64,000 bases of DNA from Bombyx mori (lineage: Eukaryota > Arthropoda > Insecta > Lepidoptera > Bombycidae): assembly GCF_030269925.1 (NCBI RefSeq), contig NC_085124.1, forward strand, positions 15,748,001 through 15,812,000. The letters are read 5' to 3'. A program made the translations under genes and the position numbers. Shown piece by piece: positions 11,075 through 20,985 of this stretch (the stretch's first letter is position 1; each line of letters begins with the position of its first letter). Below the pieces are notes generated by a model that made no database searches, had not been told where the DNA came from, and saw only the letters and a list, made by a program, of their open reading frames with translations.

Positions 11075-11659
11075 CTAGTCACAAAATTTGAAATCATAAA
11101 CCTTCCTTATTAGTTTTATTATTTACGCGGCGCTCAACACCGTCTGGTGCACATAATATTATCATAATAATTCAAAGGCCCTCATTTTTATATTAAAATA
11201 CTTGATTTGTTGCCTCAAATAATGGCTGTAACACGAGCTGAGTCGTTCGGTGCTCGACAACACACTTATATAGCAAACAGTGGACACATGTAGGGCTAGG
11301 CGAGGGTGAATGAGACGTTCCCACTGACGTTCTTGATTTATTGTTTGGTGTCTATTGTGGTCGATTATGGGGAAAATGTTTGATTTCGCGCCCTGTAATG
11401 GCCTGCGCGTTTATTTAAGGGATGATTCTTGCATTTAACTCTCCGTTAGGGTGTCTATCGTTAGACGTATTATACTATTGTAAATATTGTATTTTAGTAA
11501 AATATTTTGTACTAAGGAAAAAGTAGTTAATTGTAAGTTTTTCTATTAACAGGGGTAAGATCCTCCCCCGAGCTGGTGTGTATTCAGTAGACCGACGAAT
11601 TTTGCTGTTTTTTGAACACTTGTGGTGCTGGTGTGACGTATCATTTTTTGGAAGACTTT
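11075..11659. other. Unassigned stretch
   Basis: No supported gene. The 78-codon minus frame at 11475-11711 overlaps SINE sequence and is not called. Confidence 0.45.
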
Positions 11660-11815
11660 GATTTTTATTACACGATTTCATGCCTTCATCGTGGAAGTCA
11701 TTCTTGAACACGTGGAAGTACGCTTTTCATTAGGTAATTGGTACCTGCCTGCGGGGCTCAAATAACGGTATAACTGCATCGCTCGATACGATTACTTCGG
11801 TTGTCTCAACGCATT
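11660..11815 (-). repeat. Decayed Bm1-type SINE head region
   Basis: Diverged reverse copy of the 5' half: TTTTATTACACGATTTCATG, CCTTCATCGTGGAAGTCA, GGTACCTGCCTGCGGG and GCATCGCTCGATACG are recognisable. Confidence 0.65.
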
Positions 11816-12329
11816 GTCCACGCTGCAGGTAGTAGGTACCTCCCGCGGAAAAACCACTAACGTTGAAGCTAACATACAATTTGTTGAATTGATGGTACAA
11901 TCATGTCATTAACTGACATAATAAAACTAAAGGACATTTGAATTTGAATGATTTAAAATTTAATTGTACCTAAAGCTATATAAGTGGACGTAGACCAGTA
12001 CGAAAGACTCTCGGTAAAACTTTAACGCTGTTAATAACGGCTTATTACTGTAATACAATAGTCAGGCAATTAGCGCACAGTATCGACGACCGTAGTTGAC
12101 AATTTGCTTCTTGTTTTATTGTAGCATTTGTTAGTTCAAAGTAATGACCTAAGACATAGGCGGTAGCGGTAGCTGAAATCCATATTTTTTAATTATCTAC
12201 TATCCTATAGTCGGATTTTTTATTAGACGAAGTCAACTGGCGTTTACTGTGTTGTCAGCTTTTGATGAAATAAAAATAGTGTTGTGACAAAGTGAACGAT
12301 TGAAAAAAACTCCTGAATTCATGAAATTG
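11816..12329. other. Unassigned AT-rich stretch
   Basis: No gene or clear repeat seen. Confidence 0.5.
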
Positions 12330-12520
12330 CCTCGATTGTCTAGTGAATAGTTGGTGTGCCGAATTGCCGGTATCGGGTACGGGGTTCGAATTTTAGGCGT
12401 GCTTTGTACATACCAACGAGTTTTCGACGAAATATTATGTTCCTATAGTATCTATCTGTACTGAACACCGAGTGTTTTAAACATTAAGAAAACCATTGCG
12501 AGGAAGCTTGTAAGACGGTC
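12330..12520 (+). repeat. Second tRNA-derived SINE type, relic
   Basis: A tRNA-like head (TTGTCTAGTGAATAGTTGG with B-box GGGTTCGAATTTTAGGC) is followed about 110 bp later by GAAAACCATTGCGAGGAAGC. That resembles the GAAAACATCGTGAGGAAACC block of a SINE type widespread in Lepidoptera. The head differs from Bm1. The copy is diverged and its end is unclear. Confidence 0.45.
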
Positions 12521-13244
12521 CTGTTTCCAAAACATCTTATAGTTGAAACTATAGATGTATAAAATATAACAATTATAGGTAGGTAATGAAAATAAAAAAA
12601 GGCTGATTGTAGTTACATACTACTGGTAACATATATTGGAGCACTTTAATACAATTTTATTGTAAAATATAAATAATATTCTTTTATAGTTTGAAATTAG
12701 TGATTAACTCTTCAGACTCATTGTTCATTCATGTGATTGAACGAGAACTGAACGCATCACTATTCTTTAAATATAGCAACATTATTTCACAAAGTGACAT
12801 TAGCTACTGTCAGCTGTCTTCGTCTAATTAAAAATCCGACTATAAGTGGGTGAGTGCGCTAACACAGCGTTGGGGTGGCGTCCTTTCGGCCTACCGTCAT
12901 CACAATAAAGTCGAACTTCGATTTTTCGCATTGAAAAAAGAAGAACTTCCTACTTCACAAATCCGCTCATCGGGAGTATACTCTCTAACGGGAGTGATGT
13001 CAGGCTGCTGGCTGAGTCAGTGCAACTTGCAGAGAGGAACTTGTAGACCCTTCAACTAGAACGCATTTATTGAGCGCGTTATCATTATTTGGAGGGCGGC
13101 TTGAAATTCACAAACACTAAAAACGCTGAGAGTGTACTAAAAATTTAGAAAACATGAGCTTAATTGATTTTTTGGTATGATAAAAATATGAAGTGTAAAA
13201 CTGTAACGCGCTCAGCAAGTCCGAGCGAGGACGTGTCCTGTATT
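12521..13244. other. Unassigned stretch
   Basis: A GTG-initiated frame at 12850-13059 has no recognisable product. No gene is supported. Confidence 0.4.
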
Positions 13245-13343
13245 ATGGAGACCAGAAAAATACACACGTCATTAAAACAGCTGTTCCGGCTGGCTGCAGA
13301 TAAAAACGAATATAGAAAGCTAACGGCCAACCTTCAGGATTGA
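13245..13343 (+). pseudogene. LINE ORF2 C-terminal fragment
   Basis: A short frame METRKIHTSLKQLFRLAAD... ends ...YRKLTANLQD-stop, followed by an A-rich run (AAATAAAAAAAGG near 13370). It resembles the extreme C-terminus and 3' UTR of an insect LINE endonuclease/RT protein of a different family from A and B. The exact clade is not resolved. Confidence 0.4.
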
Positions 13344-13522
13344 AGAGGCACTGGAAGAAGCATAAATAAAAAAAGGCTAGCTTTTTTCGATCGTGACTTA
13401 AATTCTCTGGATCATCACTACGTGTGATGAACTGTGTGGTGGTAGATAGAGGGTTGAGTCCACTAAACAAATACCTTTCATTGCTCGTTCTACCGAGCGT
13501 AAGAAGCCCTTGCCCAGGTAGA

Positions 13523-13534
13523 ACACTGAAAAGT
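13523..13534. repeat. Target-site duplication, left copy (12 bp)
   Basis: ACACTGAAAAGT, repeated exactly at 16229-16240. Together they bound the family A LINE. Confidence 0.9.
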
Positions 13535-16228
13535 TTTTTATGATTGAAAGTTTACTGGTGGCCCGAAGGCCTTTCCAGTTTCACCAGGACAGGTGGGCGA
13601 GCAAAGGCTCAGCCAAGAGGGGTGGGATTTGCTAACAACTGCCCGAGCGCCTCCGAAGGAGACCTAACAACTCAAGAGCAATTGTTTCGCGAATGAATCT
13701 ACTACCGGATCGGAATCGCGACCCGCTGAGAAGATCCGGCGAGAAACTCAGCGGGCTGATGCATGGGTTAGGTTGCACGTCGACCTCTTTGTCGAGTTCG
13801 ACGAGTACGGTTACCGGGGTCCCTAAGCCTGCCCCTAGTATTAGAGCTGAAGGCATCTAATGCAAAGGTTATTGGATCTGATGGATCCGTAAGGACGTGT
13901 CTAGGGCGTCGACGGTGACTGGCTCCTGCATGATCAGGATTCGGGGAGTAGTCAGCGGCGGCAACGATAAGGCGATTATCATGACGCATAGCCTTATCGA
14001 AGTATCGTTCCGACGCTGACTTCATGTATTTCCGAATTGATTCGAGGCCCAGGTCGTCGTGTAGGTCAACGTTCCTCACGAACCACGGAGCCCCGACAGC
14101 TAACCTGCAAAAGCGGGATTGTAGGGATTGGAGGGTGTCTATGTGTGTGCGGGCCGCGTGAGCGAACACCACACTCGCGTAAGTCATGACGGGCCTTATG
14201 CAAGTTTTGTAAAGTGTCACCTTGTTCCGAAGGGACATTTTACTCCGCTTACAGATCATGGGGTAGAGTCTACCGAGAATAAACGCGGCACGGTCACGGA
14301 CTGATTTTGTATGCGGGCGGAATGTCATCGATGCATCCAGGGTAACGCCCAGGTACTTGACCTTCCTGGCCCAGGGTATGGGTTGTCTAAAGAGAGTAAT
14401 CGGGGGTGTGAGATTCCTCCTCCTAATCCGGGAGGAAATCCGTGTGGAGCTTCCCCTCTGAAATAGCACCGCAGTACTTTTCGCTGGGTTGATGCCTATG
14501 CGCCATTTTCGGAACCACTGTCCTAGGGCTAGGGCTGCGCTCTGAAGCTTCTTCGCGATTAGGGACTTATTTCTACTAGAATAGTAAACAGTCGTGTCGT
14601 CGGCGAATAAAGCTAAATGGGTCGGCGGCGACCGGGGAATATCGTTGACGAATAAGCTAAATAGGAGGGGTGAGAGGACAGAGCCTTGCGGGACTCCAGC
14701 TGTGAGAGGTCGTGGGGAGGAGCGGGTTCCCTCGACTCGATATCGAAAAGAGCGGTTCGACAAGAAGTCCCGTATGATGAGCACGAGACTATCCGGCACG
14801 CCCATGTTGAATAGTTTGAAAATCAAACCATTGTGCCAGACTTTGTCGAACGCTTTTGCGACGTCGAAGAAGAGAGCTCCCGTGTATAACGGTTTTGGTC
14901 GATTAAGCCCCACAAGAATGTGCTCCGTGAGGCGGTGCACCTGTTGAACGCATGAGTGATTTGTACGGAATCCGAATTGTTCATCGATAAGAATGCCCTT
15001 GGATGAGACGAAGTCTCTGAGGCGTTTGTAGAGCAGACGCTCATACAGTTTGCCTAGAGACATGAGGAGGCTAATCGGGCGGTAGCTCGTCGGATGATTT
15101 TTTGGTTTACCGGGTTTATGTATGCCGATAACGTCCGCTTCTTTCCACACCGCGGGAAAGATACAGTTCGCCATAGCGGCATTGAAAATAGATGCCAACA
15201 TCACGATGAGTTGGACGGGTAGAAGTTTAATAACGCGGTTGGATATACCGTCGGAACCGGGAGCCTTGCGAGGACGTAGGTCTTTGATCAAGTCTTTAAC
15301 TTCCATCGGGGTGACGGGTGGTAACGCATCAGAGGGTGGCAAGGAGGCTCTGCGTTCTACCTCACTGTCTACTAATTCTACATGAACAGGGTCCACGGAT
15401 TGAGTGCTGGGCGTGCACTGGGTTTGCAATGTATCGGCCAGCAGCTCTGCTTTTTCGTCATCATCGAACGCCGCGAGTCGGCCTGAGGGGCCTACGAGGG
15501 GGGGCATAGTTACTACCGTATCCGATTTGAGAGTACGAGCTAAGCGGTAGTAAGACCTTTGAGAGGGCGCGAGTCCTTCTAAGAAATCAGACCATCTGGC
15601 ATCTCGGACTTTGGTGATGCGAGACTTTACGTCGCGTTGTAGGGCACGCATTCGAATACGATTTTCCGCGGTAGGATACCTATCGTACGCACGGATCGAG
15701 GCGTTCTTAGCTCTAAGGAGTTCCCTAATATCGTCGGGCAATTTGAAGCGGTGAAGGAAGTCCTCCGCTACAACTTGCTTCGATGACCTATCTAATGTCG
15801 AGGTGATGTGTGACGTTACGATGTCTATGGCTTCAGCGGTATCCTGAGGAGACGGGATAGAGTCCGGACTAAACGGAAGCGATGGTGGATCAGATTCAGC
15901 CAGGCTGATGCCCAGCGTGTGCCAATCCACCACAGTCCTCGTGACGGGAACGGAATCGGGAGCGCGACCGAGCTTCATAACGACGGGACGGTGGTCTGAA
16001 TCTAACTCTGAAACTACTTCGATCGAGTGTAAGCGCAGAGTTACGTTTTTTAATAACGCTATGTCGAGTATATCCGGGCGATGCGCGATATTTAGCGGGT
16101 AGTGAGTCGGGGTTAGCGGAGCGACGATATCGAAGGCGAGATCATCGACTAACGCGTCAAGCCGCCTGCCATTCGGGGTTGTGGTGTGTGAGTTCCACCT
16201 GATGTGTTTACAATTTAGGTCGCCCGCC
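13535..16228 (-). mobile_element. Jockey-type LINE family A, 5'-truncated copy
   Basis: A 2.7-kb minus-strand non-LTR retrotransposon bounded by an exact 12-bp duplication. Its 3' end (left) has only a short A tail (CAATCATAAAAA). The 5' end falls inside the endonuclease domain, so ORF1 and about the first 125 residues of ORF2 are absent. The 3' UTR (13535-13767) shares its central block (CTACCGGATCGGAATCGCG...) with family B but has its own end, GGCCACCAGTAAAC. It lies between a LINE relic on the left and LINE tail 16370-16515 and the dymeclin exon on the right, that is, probably inside a dymeclin intron. Confidence 0.9.
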
Positions 16229-16278
16229 ACACTGAAAAGTGCAGCAATGGTGCGTGCACACATTTTTACTGCACGCAC
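13768..16278 (-). CDS. LINE endonuclease/reverse transcriptase, N-truncated
   Basis: An 836-codon frame. The first 16 residues (MRAVKMCARTIAALFS) come from flanking DNA and the target duplication, and element sequence starts at about residue 17 (AGDLNCKHIRW). The C-terminal part of the AP-type endonuclease is present (SELDSDHRPVVMKL), then the full RT: YRPISLLMSLGKLYERLL, FGFRTNHSCVQQVHRL, LFFDVAKAFDKVWHNGL, GVPQGSVLSPLLFSLF and the catalytic FADDT. A thumb region with KVKYLGVTLD follows. No stop or frameshift interrupts it. The missing endonuclease N-terminus makes autonomous retrotransposition unlikely. The upstream ATG is fortuitous. Confidence 0.88.
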   Translation of the reverse strand: MRAVKMCARTIAALFSVAGDLNCKHIRWNSHTTTPNGRRLDALVDDLAFDIVAPLTPTHYPLNIAHRPDILDIALLKNVTLRLHSIEVVSELDSDHRPVVMKLGRAPDSVPVTRTVVDWHTLGISLAESDPPSLPFSPDSIPSPQDTAEAIDIVTSHITSTLDRSSKQVVAEDFLHRFKLPDDIRELLRAKNASIRAYDRYPTAENRIRMRALQRDVKSRITKVRDARWSDFLEGLAPSQRSYYRLARTLKSDTVVTMPPLVGPSGRLAAFDDDEKAELLADTLQTQCTPSTQSVDPVHVELVDSEVERRASLPPSDALPPVTPMEVKDLIKDLRPRKAPGSDGISNRVIKLLPVQLIVMLASIFNAAMANCIFPAVWKEADVIGIHKPGKPKNHPTSYRPISLLMSLGKLYERLLYKRLRDFVSSKGILIDEQFGFRTNHSCVQQVHRLTEHILVGLNRPKPLYTGALFFDVAKAFDKVWHNGLIFKLFNMGVPDSLVLIIRDFLSNRSFRYRVEGTRSSPRPLTAGVPQGSVLSPLLFSLFVNDIPRSPPTHLALFADDTTVYYSSRNKSLIAKKLQSAALALGQWFRKWRIGINPAKSTAVLFQRGSSTRISSRIRRRNLTPPITLFRQPIPWARKVKYLGVTLDASMTFRPHTKSVRDRAAFILGRLYPMICKRSKMSLRNKVTLYKTCIRPVMTYASVVFAHAARTHIDTLQSLQSRFCRLAVGAPWFVRNVDLHDDLGLESIRKYMKSASERYFDKAMRHDNRLIVAAADYSPNPDHAGASHRRRPRHVLTDPSDPITFALDAFSSNTRGRLRDPGNRTRRTRQRGRRAT
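16229..16240. repeat. Target-site duplication, right copy (12 bp)
   Basis: ACACTGAAAAGT, identical to 13523-13534. Confidence 0.9.
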
Positions 16279-16369
16279 ATTTTTGCTTCCTGCACGGGTA
16301 AATCTCTACCTATCTTGTAATTTAGGGGGTTATGTCAGCATAACGATTAGGTCAGCTCACGGATCTCTA

Positions 16370-16515
16370 ATCTGGTGACGTTGCTACAACACTAGCCCTG
16401 ACTAGAGTAGCGCTTCGCAGAATTTACCATAGGATCGGAAACCGCGACCCGCTGAGAAGATCCGGCGAGAAACTCAGTGGGCTGTGTTTGTGGGTTAATT
16501 TACTCGCTCGACATC
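16370..16515 (-). mobile_element. LINE family B 3' UTR fragment
   Basis: Contains GGATCGGAAACCGCGACCC and GAAGATCCGGCGAGAAACTC, matching the 3' UTR of the long family B element. No A tail is preserved. It lies 66 bp downstream of the dymeclin exon. Confidence 0.75.
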
Positions 16516-16581
16516 ATCTCGGCAACAGACTCTGCTGCAACCTAGAGCTCTTAAAATGTGGTCTTTGCATCAGACACTCAC

Positions 16582-16744
16582 AGCTCATGTTGGCGACGGC
16601 AGCCAAGCAGTTCGTTCGCAAATATTTGTCCCGGACCCGTGTCATGTTGTACTGCAGGGCTCGTATTATGACCAGCACCATTAGGCCGCCCAGCGAGATC
16701 TCCGATATCGTCCTCTCCGTGTACCATGTCGGGTTTTTTAGGGT
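16582..16744 (-). CDS. Dym: Dymeclin, single internal exon
   Basis: A 163-nt exon with acceptor TTGGCAG (ends 16745) and donor GTGAGT (16581-16576), phase 0 in and phase 1 out. It encodes [20 protein letters not shown], then [20 protein letters not shown] and [14 protein letters not shown]. This matches the strongly conserved dymeclin block ([44 protein letters not shown]). Dymeclin is a peripheral Golgi/ER-Golgi trafficking protein. The flanking exons, which should lie to the right (N-terminal) and left (C-terminal) on the minus strand, were not identified. A plus-strand Bm1 SINE begins only 22 bp upstream of the acceptor, and a LINE tail and a 2.7-kb LINE lie downstream, so introns here are repeat-loaded. 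The exon itself is intact. Confidence 0.88.
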
Positions 16745-16766
16745 CTGCCAACAAAATAAAACTTTG

Positions 16767-17121
16767 TAGTCGTCGTGGCCTAAAGGATAAGACGTCCGGT
16801 GCATTCGTGTGTAGCGATGCAACGGTGTTCGAATATCATAGGAGGAATAACATCGTGTAATAAAAATGAAACCCGCAAAAAAAAATATAATTTGCTTAAT
16901 TACTGGTGGTAGGATCTCTTGTGAGTCCGCGCGTGAGGCAGTAATGCGTTTCGGTTTGAAGGGTGGGGCAGCCGTTGTAACTATACTTGAGACCTTAGAA
17001 CTTATATCTCAAGGTGGGTGGCGCATTTACGTTGTGGATGTCTATGGGCTCCAGTAACCACTTAATATGAGGTGGGCTGTGAGCTCGTCCACCCATCTAA
17101 GCAATAAAAAAAAAAAAAAAA
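16767..17121 (+). repeat. Bm1-type SINE with internal deletions
   Basis: The tRNA-like head is present (GTCGTCGTGGCCTAAAGG), but the segment between the B-box and GAATAACATCG is deleted. About 35 bp of the body (the GGTAGGTACCACC block) is also missing. It ends in a long A run. It sits immediately upstream of the dymeclin exon acceptor, antisense to that gene. Confidence 0.9.
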
Positions 17122-19843
17122 GGCTCATCAATCAAGAATGATAAAGTTTAAACGCGGACCCCGCGGCAAGGTCGCCGGAACGAGCCGCTACACCGAGGAG
17201 GCGATCAACCCGCGCTCATACGCCAGCGGTTTTATTCAACAAAATTGATTGAAAAGATGTTGGCTCCACGATTCTTGTCGTTTAAGGCACAGTCGGAATT
17301 GACGGGTTCGGAATAGCCAGCGCGGCCAGGCCGAACTGCATTCAATTATGAATGACTGGAGTGCTCCCTCCCCTAAAGTATTCTATTTTAATTGGTTCGC
17401 CATTCACTTATTTTTCATGAAGAATTTGCTTTTCATAACGAGCCTCTTACCACACACACACACACACACACACATAGCTACCTGATATTGCGACTGTATT
17501 TTTAACACGCTTTAGTCAGCTCGGTATGTAAAGGAATCGAAAGTGATTTTTATCCACTTTAATGCGTCGGACTGAATTGAAGCTGGGCACACTTATCAAG
17601 GACACTACAATAATTTAATATTTATTTTTCGAATATCCTGATCAGGATATTCAGGACTAACGACGGTCCGGACGATTGAAACACGGTAGGGCCTTGTGCC
17701 GCGCGCTAAGGTCCGTAACATATCGACAGAACTAAAATGAAATACAATTTGTATGGTCATGAAATAATAGCCTCGATCAAGAAGCATCTAAGACAGATAA
17801 GATCGTATAGGAGACGAACGAATGCATAATGAGAAGAAGTTAAACAGTAGCACCGGTAATATAGATACGAGGAGTGCTCGGTGGTAAGTCTACATAGATC
17901 TCATGGTGGGGGCGGCAGGGCTGTGGTGCGGCAAGAGCAAAGTTAATACTGTTCACAAAAAATCCCTCAGCGGTAGACAATCGCTTGACTGTCTTTTGGA
18001 CTATGCTGATCGCTCAATGCTCATCACCAGTTACGACTCACTTGCCTCCGAAGCCAATATAAAGACTTAGATTACACCATACGGCTTCAGGAAAAAGTTC
18101 CAATTTACGTAAAATAATTCCAAGAGCTCGCTCGTCATGAACATCGCCGCTGAAATCCATTTATTCCATCGACAATATACACAGGTCGTTTACGAAATAC
18201 GTTTTCCGTAATAAGGTGAGTGACAAAATAAGTTATTTAGAAAGTCATTTTTTGTATAACAGTATAGACGTTTCCTCGGAAGCAGGTGTAATAACAGTAA
18301 ATGGCGGCCATCAACGAACTGCGCATTAACATCCGTCCCGATGAAAATCACAGACGCCGCCCTTACTATTCAAACTCGATTCGAAACACATTTCATTGTA
18401 AAAGAAAATAATTTAATTGTGAGCTCTTTTACACTTTTTTGTACATTCGCTATTCTAACTGATATGTGACACACCTGTTATGCTAATATTAAATCATAAC
18501 TTGCACCCGTACTCTCGCACCGGTTCTCTTAGTCCTCACTCCTGAGAAAATTCATTCAAACAAACTGAGTGGGCTCCCGGTGCAGCTGCATAGTGCACCG
18601 GTGCATAGTTACAGGAGACGCTGATGACAAAATTAGTGTAGCCATAGATCTTGAGACATTGTCTCGAAGTTTCAGTACCTGCTTGTAAACGTTCATCCCG
18701 CTACGCTGTTTTGAAAGCCATGCCTTGGATATTGGTAAGCGCTTATGGAGGCATATTATGAAAAAGAACATTTTGATTTTAGTTTGGAACACGTAACTAT
18801 TTTGAAGCAGAAGTAGGGATGCCGGTAACGCTGGGCTTGGCTGTCTCGCAAAATGTTTTACCACCAATGAGTAAAAATTCATATTTTATTTATTTATTAG
18901 GTTGCAGTTTAAGTGTGTAGTCTCTTGCTTTATTCATTCAACATTATAGTTAGATGTGGCTTTATACCACTACGGCGACTATCAAATTTAGTGTAAATAA
19001 AATGTTAAGGAAATGGACAAATCCACCCTGAAGCAGTTTTTAAATCAGATTACAGCGCGTTGTAAATAATTGGTGGTAAATGACGGTAGGGGCATTTAGT
19101 TGTGGCAGTACGCACCGTTGTAGCTATACTTATTAGATACAGTGAGATTTTTTGCTTGGGGTTTTACCGTTTTGCACTTAGCTTTTGTTGGCAGTCCCGT
19201 GGCTACTGCTTTGTTCAGTTATTTCGGGGATTTACTCGACGTCATCAGGGGCTGTCAGTATCCCGCCAAATATTATGGCTTTATCTAAATTAAAAGAGCT
19301 CAGTCTGTTTTCTTTACAGATACTTTAAGTTCTTTATATCCCCCGCTGACGGCTAAGATATCCCTAATGTACTTTATCGTAAGCTCTACAGTGGAGCGCC
19401 GGAGGTCTGAAGGCCACTACACTCATTTTTTTGGGAAGAATTTTTTTTAGTACCTCGTTGTATTGAATTAATATTAAATATCAAAATATGAAATATTAGA
19501 CAACTTTACAACTACTGTTTTGTTTGAGTGTGATAAAAATGAAAAGAAATACAAATTATCAGTGAACATTACTTTCTCTACATATTTTCCTGTTTCAAGT
19601 ACATACGTTGAATTATTGTAGTGGGTGTGCCCCGTGGCTCCACCTGCTTACAATGATTAAGTACTACGTACATACATAAGTACGTACATACTAATATGCG
19701 TTTAGCGGTCATACTTGTTTGAAGGAAAGCGTACATTCTAGTTGAGGTATCTGCGGGTGCTCCGGACTCCGGGACGGCCGGCAGTAAGCGGCCCTTGTGT
19801 CGCGCATCTAAGCCACTTCCAAGTTGAGTAAGGAAACCCTTTT
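17122..19843. other. Unassigned stretch with (CA)n
   Basis: No supported gene. A perfect (CA)n tract lies at about 17451-17474. Frames at 18556-18882 (minus, 108 codons) and 18301-18411 (plus, MAAINELRINIRP...) were not recognised. N-terminal dymeclin exons would be expected here but were not found. Confidence 0.45.
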
Positions 19844-20475
19844 GAAGTCGTCGTGGCCTAAATGATAAGACGCTCCGTGCATTCGTAACGAGCGATGCGA
19901 CTGTTACGGTGTCCATATTTTTCTAATGAAATACGTACCTAGCGCATGTTTATGAATTACTTCTACGGTCAATGTTGTGTTATCTATACTAATATTATAA
20001 AGAGGAAAGATTTGTTTGTTTGTTTGTTTCGAATAGGCTCCGAAACTACTGGACCGATTTGAAAAATTCTTTTTCCATTAGAAGCCGACATTGTCCCTGA
20101 TGAACATAGGCTACTTTTTTTATTTTTTTTTTATTTTATTTTTTTGGTTTCATGTGTGTTTTAATGTTTCCGAAGCGAAGCGAGAGCGGGTCGCTAGTAA
20201 AATATAAAGGCCGCAAAACTTGTAATTTGCGAAATTACTGGTGGTAGGACGACTTATGGGCCCGCACGGGTAGGTACCACCACCCTGCCTCTTTTTGCCG
20301 TGAAGCAGTAATGCGTTGCGGTGTGAAGGGTAGGGCAGCCGTTGTACTGAACTGATACCTTAGAACTCATGTCTCAAGGTGGGTGGCGGCATTTACATTG
20401 TAGATGTCTATGAGCTCCGTTAACCACTTAACACTAGGTGGGCCGTGAGCTCGTTCACCCACATAAGCAATAAAT
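19844..20475 (+). repeat. Bm1-type SINE interrupted by a Helitron
   Basis: The head (AAGTCGTCGTGGCCTAAATG) and left body run to 19982, and the body resumes at 20198 (TAAAATATAAAGGCCGC...) and runs to AAGCAATAAATTAAA. The interruption is the 215-bp element at 19983-20197. Removing it restores the normal Bm1 order across the TGTGTA|ATAAAA region. Confidence 0.9.
19983..20197 (+). mobile_element. Non-autonomous Helitron (215 bp)
   Basis: Starts TCTATACTAATATTATAAAG and ends GGGTCGCTAG, inserted between A (19982) and T (20198). This is the Helitron signature of 5' TC, 3' CTRR and an A/T target with no duplication. It includes the GGAAAGATTTGTTTGTTTG and GGCTCCGAAACTACTGGACC blocks shared with the copy at 34369-34851. 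No transposase is encoded. Confidence 0.85.
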
Positions 20476-20865
20476 TAAATATAAACATCGGCCTCCTCTT
20501 CAACTCGAGAGCCAGTTGTCAACTGTAGGCGCTCCCGGGGACACCCGTCGCGTCATATCGTCGTCGATTCACGTGGAAAGGATTCAAATATAAAATAATT
20601 ACAGATCTCCCAAAAACTTTATTATTAATAAAATCACAAATCGTAATCTAATATTTACAGGTAAGTTTATACACAATAATCACCTAAACTAAATTACAAA
20701 ATTTCATCACAAAACCGCATTGAGAAGCTACAGACTTTTTTAATTCAAACTCATCGTCCAATAAGCTAGTAAGATGGCGACAAATTTTCAGAAAAGGTAT
20801 TGTATATGTTTAAATATTGTCAGACGCTTACATCTAATTTGAAACTTATTTGGTCTGGGGCGTTA
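20476..20865. other. Unassigned AT-rich stretch
   Basis: No gene or repeat recognised. Confidence 0.45.
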
Positions 20866-20985
20866 CGCGATAGTAGAATCAGTCGCGAAGCAGCTGCCCT
20901 TGGGCTGTTAGGCGGCCTCGGCGCTCGGGTACTGGTTAGCAAGTCTCTCTTGGCTAAGCTCTCGAGTCCAACTACCTGTCCTGGT
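20866..20985 (+). mobile_element. Decayed LINE family A 3' UTR fragment
   Basis: Diverged match to the family A tail: TCGCGAAGCAGCTGCCCTTG, GGGCTGTTAGGCGG, GCGCTCGGGTACTGGTTAGC and CTGTCCTGGTTAAGC. No A tail is retained next to it. Confidence 0.6.

Noticed and set aside
14594..16102. Plus-strand and alternate-frame ORFs inside 13768-16278
   Set aside because: Shadows of the LINE RT frame; they contain no motifs.
19578..19916. 112-codon minus-strand ORF
   Set aside because: Its N-terminal part is antisense to a Bm1 head, and the rest has no recognisable features.
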